A DNA stretch of 64,000 bases. Origin: Bacteroidales bacterium (GTDB taxonomy: Bacteria > Bacteroidota > Bacteroidia > Bacteroidales > Salinivirgaceae). The notes beneath the pieces are model-generated. The model saw only the letters and a program-made list of their open reading frames with translations, did no database searches and had not been told where the DNA came from. The translations under genes were made by a program, and so were the position numbers. Location of the stretch: NCBI GenBank assembly GCA_012519055.1, contig JAAYQU010000010.1, positions 41,924-105,923 on the forward strand, in the 5' to 3' direction. Shown one piece after another: positions 1 through 8,498 of this stretch; the first letter of the stretch is position 1; each line of letters starts with the position of its first letter.

Positions 1-1
1 T

Positions 2-847
2 GTGGCTTCGGTTATTTTAAAACCTTTTAGTGCTCTTTTAGTAAAAGGAAGTACAATTATAGACAGAAGGATAAAACAAAACGAATCAATTTCTGCCGAT
101 GAGTTATCCGAAGCCATTGAGCTTACATCGAATGTTACCACTGAAGAGGAGGACATTCTAAAAGGCATAGTTGAGTTTACGTCAATCGAGGCGAGCGAAA
201 TAATGGTTCCTCGTGTTGATATAGTTATGGTTGATATAAAGACCGACTTTAAAAGCTTGCTACAAATAATAACAAAGTCGGGCTATTCCAGAATACCAGT
301 TTATAACAATTCAATAGACAGTATTAAAGGTATTTTATACATAAAAGACCTGTTGCCACACTTGAATAAGCCAGAAACTTTCGGTTGGCAGTCGATGATT
401 AGACCACCATACTTTGTGCCTGAAAATAAACGTGTGAACGATCTGCTTGAGGAGTTGCGAGAAAAACATATCCATATGGCAGTGGTTGTTGATGAGTACG
501 GCGGAACATCGGGCATTGTTACGCTCGAAGATGTTATCGAAGAGATTATTGGCGAAATAAGTGACGAGTTTGACGAATTGGAAATCAATTACACTCGCGT
601 AAATGATAACACATACTTGTTTGACGGCAAAGTCTCTATTAATGATTTTTGTCGTGTTGTCGGATGCGATGGAGATACCTTCAGCGATGTTAATGCCGAC
701 ACCCTGGCAGGATTAATTTTAAATGAAACAGGAGAGATGCCTAAGCAATACGATATTATTAAAATTGGGCGCTTCGTGTTTAAAATTGAATCGGTTGATA
801 GTAGAAGAATTAAAAAGGTAGAGGTAAAAGTTGAGCAATCTGAGTAA
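2..847 (+). CDS. gldE: GldE-like CBS/CorC transporter-associated protein (5' partial)
   Basis: The visible 281 residues hold two CBS domains (about residues 64-122 and 143-195, with the VVVDEYGGTSGIVTLEDV segment typical of the HlyC/CorC family) and a C-terminal CorC_HlyC domain (about 199-281). The N-terminal DUF21 membrane domain expected for a roughly 430-residue protein is missing because the window begins inside the gene, so the GTG at position 2 is not the true start. The gene immediately downstream is gldD, the same order as in other Bacteroidota, which supports GldE over a generic hemolysin-C paralogue. GldE is a membrane protein linked genetically to gliding/T9SS function; its biochemical role is not known. 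Confidence 0.88.
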   Translation: MASVILKPFSALLVKGSTIIDRRIKQNESISADELSEAIELTSNVTTEEEDILKGIVEFTSIEASEIMVPRVDIVMVDIKTDFKSLLQIITKSGYSRIPVYNNSIDSIKGILYIKDLLPHLNKPETFGWQSMIRPPYFVPENKRVNDLLEELREKHIHMAVVVDEYGGTSGIVTLEDVIEEIIGEISDEFDELEINYTRVNDNTYLFDGKVSINDFCRVVGCDGDTFSDVNADTLAGLILNETGEMPKQYDIIKIGRFVFKIESVDSRRIKKVEVKVEQSE

Positions 848-850
848 GTT

Positions 851-1447
851 ATGTTGGTAAAATCTGCGTTAAGGAGTAATATCTGTCGATTATTGACAGT
901 TGTGATGCTTGTAACTTTACTATCAATGTTTTCGTGTCGTGAAAAATATACGCCTCGCCCAATGGGCTATCTGCGTTTTCAGTTCCCCGAGCACACATAT
1001 CAACCCGTGTCGTATAGCTTTTTATCTTTTGAGAAGCCCGATTATATGGTTTATACCGAAAAGAGATCTCCAAAGGGTGAGCATTGGTTTAATTTATCAT
1101 ATCCTCATTACGGTATTGAGATTCACTACAGCTACAAACCCGTAAAAGGTAATCTTAAACAACTTACTGAAGACGTTCATTATTTTGTATATAAGCACAC
1201 AATAAAATCGTCAGGGATTGATGAGTTTTTAATTCTTTATCCTGAAAAACGGGTTTATGGAATTTTATATCGTATACGCGGCGATGTTGCCTCAAATATT
1301 CAATTTGTGGTTACCGACTCGACTAAGCACTTTCTACGGGGTTCGCTTTATATAAATAGTCGTCCAAACGAAGATTCTCTTGCTCCAATCATCGATTTTG
1401 CGAAGCATGATATTGAGCATATGTTAAAAACATTACAATGGAATTGA
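851..1447 (+). CDS. gldD: Gliding motility lipoprotein GldD
   Basis: This 198-residue protein starts 3 bases after gldE. It has a hydrophobic N-terminus ending in a lipobox (LSMFSC, Cys about 29), followed by RPMGYLRFQFPEHTYQPV, a segment characteristic of GldD. It should be a periplasm- or outer-membrane-facing lipoprotein. GldD is needed for gliding in Flavobacterium and is widely conserved in Bacteroidota together with T9SS. The two T9SS cargo proteins elsewhere in the window fit this. Cotranscription with gldE and the two genes that follow is likely from the spacing (3 bp, 1 bp, then an overlap). Confidence 0.9.
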   Translation: MLVKSALRSNICRLLTVVMLVTLLSMFSCREKYTPRPMGYLRFQFPEHTYQPVSYSFLSFEKPDYMVYTEKRSPKGEHWFNLSYPHYGIEIHYSYKPVKGNLKQLTEDVHYFVYKHTIKSSGIDEFLILYPEKRVYGILYRIRGDVASNIQFVVTDSTKHFLRGSLYINSRPNEDSLAPIIDFAKHDIEHMLKTLQWN

Positions 1448-1448
1448 C

Positions 1449-2081
1449 ATGCCTCTATTCGCAAAACGTCAGCTTGAACACTACACCATAGCTATTTGGA
1501 ATGTTACCGAAGATCTATCTTTTTTTACCGAAAAGACAGACTTCTCGGCGAACGATAAATCTTATTATCAATGTGTAAATAACGAAAGGCGCAAAAGAGA
1601 GTGGGTGGTGGTAAGATATCTTTTACAAAATGTTATCGGCACAGACGATGAAATTCGCTATGACGAGAATGGCAGACCCAAAATCAAATCGCATCATATA
1701 AGTATATCACATTCAGGCACTATGGTGGTTGTTATAGTCTCAAAGTATAGGTGTGCTGTTGATATTGAGGTGGTTAGCTCACGTGTATCCAAAGTTGCCC
1801 ACAGGGTTTTTTCCGACAGTGAGCTTAGCTTTGCGCAAACAGACGAGGAGTTAACAGTCCTGTGGTGTGTAAAAGAAGCTGTCTTTAAACTTTATGGTAG
1901 CGGAGAGGTTGATTTTAAGAGAGATATAAAAATAGAGCCAATAAAAGATTTTATGTCGGGTGTGATATCGTGCCGATTTTTGAAAAAAAATGTGTTACTT
2001 AACAACTTGAACTTAGAAACAATCGGGAACTTTAAAATGGTTTGGATTGTTGACAATTTAAATGTTTGCCATGATTTTTAA
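1449..2081 (+). CDS. 4'-phosphopantetheinyl transferase superfamily protein
   Basis: A 210-residue Sfp-type enzyme that would transfer phosphopantetheine from CoA to a carrier-protein serine. The visible family motifs are the metal-binding AVDIEVV segment and WCVKEAVFKLYG, which matches WxxKExxxK. The gene begins 1 base after gldD and its last 20 bases overlap the following gene. The carrier protein cannot be told from the sequence; acyl carrier protein is the default. A PPTase downstream of gldE/gldD is a familiar arrangement in Bacteroidota. Confidence 0.87.
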   Translation: MPLFAKRQLEHYTIAIWNVTEDLSFFTEKTDFSANDKSYYQCVNNERRKREWVVVRYLLQNVIGTDDEIRYDENGRPKIKSHHISISHSGTMVVVIVSKYRCAVDIEVVSSRVSKVAHRVFSDSELSFAQTDEELTVLWCVKEAVFKLYGSGEVDFKRDIKIEPIKDFMSGVISCRFLKKNVLLNNLNLETIGNFKMVWIVDNLNVCHDF

Positions 2082-2775
2082 CAAACTCTTTGAACGCAAA
2101 AAAAACATAGCTCTTTTAGTTGACCCAGATAAGGTTGATATTGACTCGATTAAGCTATTGTCTGAGCCTGATATAAAAAACAAACTCTCGGCAGTCTTCG
2201 TTGGTGGAAGTTTAGTTTTTAATGAAACAAAACAGATAACAAAGCAAATTAAGGAGATTTCAGGGTTGCCAACAGTTCTGTTTCCGGGCAGTTTGTTACA
2301 AATAAATCCAGAGGTTGATGCAATTCTATTCCTTTCGTTAATATCGGGGCGAAATCCAGAGTTTTTAATTGGTCAGCATGTTGTGGCTGCGCCTTTAATA
2401 AAAAGGTACGGAATTGAGACAATTCCAACAGGCTATATGCTGTTTGATTGTGGCAATATTAATTCGGTGAGATATATGAGTAACACCTTGCCAATTCCCA
2501 ATGATAAACCGGATATTGCTGTTGCCACGGCACTTGCCGGAGAGATGCTTGGATTAAAAGCTCTCTACTTAGAGGCTGGTTCGGGTGCAAGCTCTCCTGT
2601 GTCTATTGAAATTATTAGAGCGGTTAGAGATGCGGTAACTATTCCGTTAATTGTTGGTGGTGGTTTGCGCAGTGTAAATCAGATAAATTCTGTATTTGAA
2701 GCAGGCGCCAATTTAGTTGTAATAGGCACGGTTTTTGAACAAAATCGTGAGTTTTTGAGTGAGTTGGAGGTGTAG
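2062..2775 (+). CDS. Geranylgeranylglyceryl phosphate synthase family protein
   Basis: A 237-residue TIM-barrel prenyltransferase of the GGGP synthase/PcrB family. LLVDPDKVD near the N-terminus, VFVGGSL, YLEAGSGAS and IVGGGLRS form the substrate- and phosphate-binding loops seen in this family. Archaeal members join geranylgeranyl diphosphate to glycerol-1-phosphate to make ether lipids; many Bacteroidota carry a homologue whose product in the cell is unclear. It overlaps the PPTase gene by 20 bp; a second in-frame ATG at 2071 would shorten but not remove the overlap. No glycerol-1-phosphate dehydrogenase gene lies nearby. Confidence 0.88.
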   Translation: MFAMIFNKLFERKKNIALLVDPDKVDIDSIKLLSEPDIKNKLSAVFVGGSLVFNETKQITKQIKEISGLPTVLFPGSLLQINPEVDAILFLSLISGRNPEFLIGQHVVAAPLIKRYGIETIPTGYMLFDCGNINSVRYMSNTLPIPNDKPDIAVATALAGEMLGLKALYLEAGSGASSPVSIEIIRAVRDAVTIPLIVGGGLRSVNQINSVFEAGANLVVIGTVFEQNREFLSELEV

Positions 2776-2779
2776 TTTG

Positions 2780-2811
2780 AACCATTAAGAAATTAAGAGA
2801 TATTAAGAAAA
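2780..2811. repeat. Shared TTAAGA-rich repeat arm, copy 1
   Basis: A 32-base stretch with recurring TTAAGA units that differs at one base from 8411-8442. Each copy is followed directly by an AGAGACG...CGTCTCT hairpin. It lies between the convergent ends of the GGGP synthase gene and the T9SS protein gene. Confidence 0.8.
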
Positions 2812-2836
2812 AGAGACGCCATGGTATGACGTCTCT
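2812..2836 (-). terminator. GTAGAGAC-type hairpin, terminator-like, copy 1
   Basis: AGAGACG pairs with CGTCTCT (7 bp), with three more pairs inside after a mismatch. Read on the minus strand it comes 9 bases after the T9SS protein stop codon and is followed by TTTTTCTT, as in an intrinsic terminator. Related hairpins are at 8444-8467 and 19111-19134. Confidence 0.6.
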
Positions 2837-2845
2837 ACATGGCTT

Positions 2846-4771
2846 TTATTGTTTAATTATTCTATACTCGCCATTTCCGCTTGCGGTGTGGATAATTAAA
2901 AAGTAAACACCGTTGTTTAACGATGATATATCAACTGTAGCGTTAGAAACGTTTTCGTTGCTTAAAGCTATTCTACCGAGAACATCAAACATTTCTACCT
3001 TGCTTATCTCCTCCGGACACTCAATGGTTAAGTTGTCTTTAGCCGGATTGGGATATACTTTTATTTTACCAATCATGTTTTCGTTGATGCCGGTAATAGA
3101 TGTACATGCGGGTTCAGATGTGCCTTCTTTGTAAACTACTTTTACGCAATATTCGTTTGTTCCGCCCGGGACATAAGTGTCCATAAAAGCTGTTTCTGTA
3201 AGTCCGCTTGCTATTTCAGCACCATTTCTGGTAACAGTGTAAGTGTAATCGCCTAAAGGTGCGCCGCTATATGCTGTCACATCATCTATTAGAATGATAT
3301 TTCTGTCATAAGAGTCGTGGTGTCGGAAAGCGACGTGTTTAGTTCCTATCGGAAGTTCTATTACGCGTTTGAACCAGACTACTGTTTTGTCATAAGAATT
3401 TTTATCCTGTTCTGTGTTATCTTTTTCCGGCACTGGGGTTTCATCGAAAATTGCTACGAAATCTTCGGGATTGGTTCCTGTCTTGGAAACCATTAAGCTA
3501 TAATGATCAGGGTATTGGGTTCTAGTTGCAACGTAATATTTAATTCGTGTAGCTCCATCTATTGGTGGTGTAACTAAGTATGTGTCTGGGTCGATAGGCC
3601 ATACTGCCCATGAGTAAGAACCCATTGCTCCTGGTCCATCGTGCCATGTTGTAATCCATTCTATATAATTTAAATCAATAGTAACCCATCTGTCTCCGTC
3701 CTCATCGGGTGTTGCGTGAACAATCCATCCCGGTGGTTGTGTCTCTTCACCGTTTGGATAGCCTTCGAAACTCTCTTGAAGTATGATTTCTCCATCACTT
3801 GCTTCTGGTGCATTCCATGATAATTTCACATTGGAACCTTCTGCAATACCTTGAATGTTTGTTGCAGGATAGAATATTGTTGTACCTCCTATTGTAACAA
3901 TTTCTGCGCATGCTGGTACTGATGTACATTCCGAGTAAACTGCTTTTACGCAGTAACTGTATGTGCCGGCGGATAAATCGTTGTCTGTATAGGTGGTCTC
4001 TGTAGCTCCTGTTGCAATTTCGTTTCCATTTCTGGTAATTGTATAAGTGCGTGGGTTTTCATTTGCCGGAGGGTTCCATGTAATAGTTATATTCGATTCG
4101 TTTACTGTAGTTTGAACGTTTGTAACAGGTATGCACGGAGCTCCGTCCTTGGGTGATATTACTGTACGAATATTAAAGTTACCACTAAGGCTTATAGCTG
4201 TTATTTCATTCCAGCCATCTTCCTCGAAATAAATCCATGCACCTTTTCCTGCAACCGTAGTGTTTGCATCTTTTCCTACAGGGAAGCCTCCTGTGGTTAC
4301 GACTTCATATCCCACCCAGTAGTCGCCTGATTCAAGTAGCAAGGGATTTGTAAGTGTGTGAGTGTTCCACCCCTCTTGTGGAGCAGAAGTAGGTTCGCTT
4401 ACTAATAATTCTCCGGCTGTTGTATTGGTTCCGTTTCCGTAGATTTTGATGGTGGTGTTTGTTGCTTCTGTACCTCTGATGTAAAATTGGACTTTGGTAA
4501 TTTCGAAAGCGTTATAGTAATCAGCTAATTCATCGTTAGTTAGCCTTACAGCAGCAGTAAATGTTGCAACGCTATCCGTTCCAACGCCACCGACATTTAC
4601 ACCGTCATAATGTATAATAACTTCTCCATCTCTAATAGGTGCTGTTTGTGATGATGTTGCCTTACCTACGGCCGTTTTAGGACTAACTCGTATGTCCTCC
4701 AATCTATTTTGCGCTTTAATGTTACAAAGCATGGCAAAAACTAATACTAATAAAAGATTAAATTTTTTCAT
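2846..4771 (-). CDS. T9SS-exported fibronectin III / cleaved-adhesin protein
   Basis: A 641-residue secreted protein. A signal peptide (about 1-20, ending NIKAQ) is followed by a beta-rich domain (about 50-205), a fibronectin type III domain (about 212-292, TITWNPP) and a second Fn3-like unit split around a cleaved-adhesin / choice-of-anchor J domain (about 330-500, with ESFEG and PPGWIVHATPD). The C-terminus (about 570-641) is a T9SS type A sorting domain: KVYPNPAKDNLTI, then MFDVLGR and GVYFLII. The Fn3 plus cleaved-adhesin layout resembles the hemagglutinin regions of Porphyromonas gingipains, but there is no protease domain. A surface adhesin is the likeliest role; ligand unknown. Confidence 0.85.
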   Translation of the reverse strand: MKKFNLLLVLVFAMLCNIKAQNRLEDIRVSPKTAVGKATSSQTAPIRDGEVIIHYDGVNVGGVGTDSVATFTAAVRLTNDELADYYNAFEITKVQFYIRGTEATNTTIKIYGNGTNTTAGELLVSEPTSAPQEGWNTHTLTNPLLLESGDYWVGYEVVTTGGFPVGKDANTTVAGKGAWIYFEEDGWNEITAISLSGNFNIRTVISPKDGAPCIPVTNVQTTVNESNITITWNPPANENPRTYTITRNGNEIATGATETTYTDNDLSAGTYSYCVKAVYSECTSVPACAEIVTIGGTTIFYPATNIQGIAEGSNVKLSWNAPEASDGEIILQESFEGYPNGEETQPPGWIVHATPDEDGDRWVTIDLNYIEWITTWHDGPGAMGSYSWAVWPIDPDTYLVTPPIDGATRIKYYVATRTQYPDHYSLMVSKTGTNPEDFVAIFDETPVPEKDNTEQDKNSYDKTVVWFKRVIELPIGTKHVAFRHHDSYDRNIILIDDVTAYSGAPLGDYTYTVTRNGAEIASGLTETAFMDTYVPGGTNEYCVKVVYKEGTSEPACTSITGINENMIGKIKVYPNPAKDNLTIECPEEISKVEMFDVLGRIALSNENVSNATVDISSLNNGVYFLIIHTASGNGEYRIIKQ

Positions 4772-5025
4772 AATGTTTTTTATTTTGATGTATTAAATCC
4801 CTTGGATAAGGGAATTTATTGCATAAATAGTTTTATAGTTTTTTAAAAGTATATTTTTTATAATGATTCAAGATACGAATTTAATTTCTAAGTTACAAAA
4901 TTTATTTTGTTTTGTGAATAGTTTTCAAAATTCGTGTAAAGTTGTGATGTTCGAGGTCATTTCAAAGGTCATTTTGAAGGACGAATATTAAGAAATACAA
5001 GATTGGATTTTCAAAATCATTGGCT

Positions 5026-7359
5026 CTAATTTGTAAATGAATAGGGTTTTTCATAAGAAGCAGATTTTCTGTTTGGTTTGTTGCTCATTTCAAAGAGTAT
5101 TTCGCCACCTTTGAGAATCTCGGAATGTGTTATAAAATGCTTTTCATATTTTTTACCGTTAAGCTTTATGGCTTTCACATAAACGTTTTTATCGGAAAGG
5201 TTTACAGTTTTAACAGTGAATGTTTTTCCGTTTTCCAAATAAATAGTTGCCTCTTTTGTTTTGGGAGAGCTGATTACATACTGGTCTGAGCCCGGGCAAA
5301 CAGGGTAAAATCCTAATGCTGAAAAGATGTACCAGGCAGACATCTGTCCACAATCATCGTTACCTGACAGTCCGTCTATTCTGTTTTTATACATCTGACG
5401 CATAATTTCGTGAAGACGGTGTTCCGATTTCCACGGCTCGTTTGTCCATTTGTACAAATAGGCTACATGGTGGCTTGGCTCGTTTCCGTGCACATAATTG
5501 CCCATTAGACCCTCTTCGTTAATATCTTCGGTTTTTTCGAAATATTTAGCAGGAAGGTCCATCGTGAAAAGCGAATCTAAGCGACTAACGAATTGTTTTT
5601 CGCCACCCATTTCGTGTATCAATCCATTTACATCGTGTGGTACAAAAAAGGAGTAATTCCACGAATTTCCCTCGATAAAACCCTGTCCGTGAGTGTCCAA
5701 CAGGTCAAAATCCTCTTTAAACGTTCCATCTTTGAGTCTCGGACGAGCAAAGTGCAAGGAGGAGTCGAAGATATTACGGTAACTTAACGCTCGGCGAGCA
5801 TACTCTTGGCTGATTTCACTGTTGTTTAAACGGTTTGCCAACTCGTGGATAGTCCAATCGTCATAGCTGTATTCCAATGTAATAGAGGCTGCCGACGAGC
5901 TTCTTTCAAAAGGCACATATCCATATTTTTTGTAATCGCCTGTGCCGTCGAAATAGTCAATGTTGGAGCTGTTTACGCAAGCTTTTAATGCTAATTTTTT
6001 ATCAATATCTAATCCCTTAGCAATTGCGTCTGAAACAACCGAAACGGAATGATAGCCAATCATACACCAGTTTTCATTTCCCATGTGCGACCAAACGGGC
6101 AACGCCTTATGTACACTTTGTTTATAGTGATTTAACATAGAGTTGACAAACTGAGTGCTTCGTGCAGGTTTTATCAGATTCATCAATGGGTGTTGCGCAC
6201 GAAACGTATCCCAAACCGAGAAAACTGTGTAGTTGGTTTGTCCGTTCTCGGCTTGATGAATGTTGTGGTCTATGCCACGATAGCGTCCGTCAATATCTTG
6301 ATAAACAGAGGGGTTTATCATGGTATGATAGAGTGCTGTATAAAAAATATATTTTGTCTCTTCGTCTGCTTCAAATTTGATGCAGCTAAGCTCTTTTTCC
6401 CATTTCTGTTGCGTTTCGTTACGAATATCGTCGAACGATTTTCCGGCAGTTTCAGCTTCAAGGCTTTTCATTGCACCTATGCAATCCACAGGGGAGAGTG
6501 CCACTTGAATTTCGAGGGGTTTGCCGTCTGAAAAATCGAAGTTGAAATAGGCTGTCAGATGTTTTCCGAACATTTCGGGGAAGTTTTTGGTCATATCAAA
6601 TTTTCGCCAAAAACCGTTATATAGAACTTTTTCGTTGTTACGACAACCATAGTTTTGGATAGGTTTTGAAAACTTCAGGGCAAAATGTGTGTAATTCATT
6701 CTTGACCATCCGCGCGTGATACGGTAACCTGTAAGGGTGTATTCATCTTCGACACGTAGGTTTGCCATTAGAACTTTGCCGTCGTAATTGTAAATTCCGT
6801 AATCCAAATCAATGATGATATGTCCTGTTTTTGTGTTTTGCGGGAAAGTGTAGCGATGTACGCCTACACGTTCAGTCGCAGTCATTTCTGCAAGAATATT
6901 ATAGTCTTGTAAAAGAACGGAGTAGTAACCAGCTTGGGCGTTCTCATTATCGTGACTAAATCGTGAACGGTAGCCACTCTCGGGGTTTTCTTCGGTTCCC
7001 ATATCTAATTTTACTTCGCCAGTCATCGGCATAATCAGGATATCGCCTAAATCGGAGTGTCCTGTTCCGTTGAAATGGGTGTGACTGAACCCTATAATGG
7101 TTTTGTCATCATATTGATAACCAGCACAATATTTATATGCGTCGGGCTGATAAACACCGTCAATATTGTGAGGAATCATTTCCGTATCGGGGCTTAATTG
7201 AACCAAGCCGAAAGGAGCACAAGCTCCCGGAAAAGTGTGTCCCATGCTTTTAGTGCCAACCATGGGGTTTACGTAATTTACGAACTTTAAATCTTGACTA
7301 AATAAGTGATTTTGAGACATCAATAGTAGTATAAGCAATAAATAGGATATTTTATTCAT
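5026..7359 (-). CDS. Glycoside hydrolase family 92 alpha-mannosidase
   Basis: A 777-residue enzyme with an N-terminal signal peptide (cleavage near HLFSQ). GH92 enzymes are calcium-dependent exo-alpha-mannosidases that trim mannose from N-glycans or mannans. Family signatures visible here are the N-terminal IGFSHTHFNGTGHSDLGD region, GNEPSHHVAYLY, and the catalytic-domain segment DDCGQMSAWYIFSALGFYPV. Length fits the family (about 750-800). It neighbours a T9SS adhesin but has no T9SS sorting tail, so it is probably periplasmic or lipid-free secreted. No SusC/SusD pair is present, so this is not an obvious polysaccharide-utilisation locus. Confidence 0.93.
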   Translation of the reverse strand: MNKISYLLLILLLMSQNHLFSQDLKFVNYVNPMVGTKSMGHTFPGACAPFGLVQLSPDTEMIPHNIDGVYQPDAYKYCAGYQYDDKTIIGFSHTHFNGTGHSDLGDILIMPMTGEVKLDMGTEENPESGYRSRFSHDNENAQAGYYSVLLQDYNILAEMTATERVGVHRYTFPQNTKTGHIIIDLDYGIYNYDGKVLMANLRVEDEYTLTGYRITRGWSRMNYTHFALKFSKPIQNYGCRNNEKVLYNGFWRKFDMTKNFPEMFGKHLTAYFNFDFSDGKPLEIQVALSPVDCIGAMKSLEAETAGKSFDDIRNETQQKWEKELSCIKFEADEETKYIFYTALYHTMINPSVYQDIDGRYRGIDHNIHQAENGQTNYTVFSVWDTFRAQHPLMNLIKPARSTQFVNSMLNHYKQSVHKALPVWSHMGNENWCMIGYHSVSVVSDAIAKGLDIDKKLALKACVNSSNIDYFDGTGDYKKYGYVPFERSSSAASITLEYSYDDWTIHELANRLNNSEISQEYARRALSYRNIFDSSLHFARPRLKDGTFKEDFDLLDTHGQGFIEGNSWNYSFFVPHDVNGLIHEMGGEKQFVSRLDSLFTMDLPAKYFEKTEDINEEGLMGNYVHGNEPSHHVAYLYKWTNEPWKSEHRLHEIMRQMYKNRIDGLSGNDDCGQMSAWYIFSALGFYPVCPGSDQYVISSPKTKEATIYLENGKTFTVKTVNLSDKNVYVKAIKLNGKKYEKHFITHSEILKGGEILFEMSNKPNRKSASYEKPYSFTN

Positions 7360-7686
7360 GTTTTTGTTATAAGTGAGTAAAGTTTGATTCCAAATAGAAA
7401 AACTTACTGATAATTCTGCTATAATTCCGAATCATAAAGTTACTGAAATTTGTGTAAAACGGAACAGTTTTAAAATAAATAAGGGTTGAAATTTGCACTT
7501 TAACCCCTATTTTAATAGACACTACAAAACACCTTATGATATATCCTACTTCATTAATACAGTTGCTATGACAACAGCGACAGATGCTTCTAACATTGTG
7601 GTAATAGTACTTCATTCAGGCTTTTCAAGTCGAAGATATCCGTCAAGTTTGCTTTGATTTGTGTTCAAAATATATTGTTTCCCAAA
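7360..7686. other. Intergenic region with no supported gene
   Basis: These 327 bases separate the GH92 start from the end of the small beta-barrel gene. The only open frame is an 82-codon minus-strand reading (7367-7615) with no signal peptide, no recognisable motif and an unusually Cys/Tyr/Ile-rich composition; I do not call it. No hairpin of note and no clear TAnnTTTG box were found. Confidence 0.6.
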
Positions 7687-8217
7687 TCATAAGATATAAA
7701 AACCCATGTGCAAAGAAAATGTCATATTGTTTATCTGAGACGGGAAATATTCTTTAATGTTGTTTTGCATATATCCCACTCCTAAACCCCAATGAAAATC
7801 TGATAGATGAATTTTTAGCAAAAGATCCATATAACAGTTTTCAAATTTAAAAAAGTTTGAAAAGGCATTCACACCTACTAGTTCTGCACCTAACATCAGG
7901 TTTTCGCTCTCATTTTTATAAAAACAATATCCTAAACCGAGCATTGCGCCAGAATAGCCCTTACTGTAGCTAAAAATTGCTTTTTTATCTATTAGTTTAT
8001 TGTAATATGTAACGTTGTATCCGAGGGAAAAGTCAAATTTGTTGAAACGGTAATTGACAAATAAGTTAGTGTATAGTCCATTTGATACACTACCTGATTT
8101 TAGGCTTGTAAAACCACCATAATTTCCTCCCATTCCCAATGAAGGTTCAGTATTCTCTTGTGCCGACAGTGCTATAGAACTAAGCGTCATCAATAATACA
8201 AAAATCTTAGTTTTCAT
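7687..8217 (-). CDS. Small outer-membrane beta-barrel-like protein
   Basis: I set the start at the ATG at 8217, which begins a clean signal peptide (MKTKIFVLLMTLSSIALSAQ); an open frame extends upstream to 8283 but would bury that signal. The mature part (about 155 residues) alternates short beta strands with Gly/aromatic residues (GGNYGGFTSL, NYRFNKFDFSLGYN, GLGYCFYKNE) and ends in a hydrophobic/aromatic strand (MTFSLHMGFYIL), as 8-stranded outer-membrane barrels do. No family was recognised and function is unknown. Confidence 0.65.
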   Translation of the reverse strand: MKTKIFVLLMTLSSIALSAQENTEPSLGMGGNYGGFTSLKSGSVSNGLYTNLFVNYRFNKFDFSLGYNVTYYNKLIDKKAIFSYSKGYSGAMLGLGYCFYKNESENLMLGAELVGVNAFSNFFKFENCYMDLLLKIHLSDFHWGLGVGYMQNNIKEYFPSQINNMTFSLHMGFYIL

Positions 8218-8410
8218 AATTTTAGCTGTTTTTAATGTTATTAGATTTTTCATTATACTTAAACTGACGTTGATTATGTGCAAGTATATGCCTTTTAAAA
8301 GTATAAAGGGATACCATTTGTCCTCTTTAACAAATAAATAACATGGTTTTGCAGATTGCGTTATTGTGGATAATACCGATTGGACTATTTTAAAATTACA
8401 ATTGGTATTA

Positions 8411-8442
8411 AACCATTAAGAAGTTAAGAGATATTAAGAAAA
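8411..8442. repeat. Shared TTAAGA-rich repeat arm, copy 2
   Basis: Same 32-base arm as at 2780-2811 with a single difference. It is followed by the perfect palindrome at 8444-8467. Confidence 0.8.
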
Positions 8443-8443
8443 A

Positions 8444-8467
8444 AGAGACGGAGCATGCTCCGTCTCT
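8444..8467 (-). terminator. GTAGAGAC-type hairpin, terminator-like, copy 2
   Basis: A perfect 24-base palindrome (12-bp arms, AGAGACGGAGCA and its complement). On the minus strand it lies 29 bases after the DUF2723 stop codon and runs into TTTTTTCTT, so it would work as an intrinsic terminator. Confidence 0.68.
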
Positions 8468-8481
8468 ACAACATCCTAACA

Positions 8482-8498
8482 CTCAATTGTTCATTGCT
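8482..8498 (-). repeat. Seven-base-period array at the DUF2723 gene end
   Basis: Read on the minus strand, AGCAATG AACAATT GAG begins inside the TAG stop codon of the DUF2723 gene. The segment GCAATGAACAATTGAG is also present at 15295-15311 downstream of the hutD-like gene. Confidence 0.6.

Noticed and set aside
2812..2836. Palindromes as ends of an insertion sequence
   Set aside because: No transposase lies between or beside the copies; the arrangement after stop codons suits terminators or REP elements better.
7367..7615. 82-codon minus-strand open frame between the GH92 and beta-barrel genes
   Set aside because: No signal peptide, motif or promoter, and odd composition; consistent with chance in AT-rich DNA.
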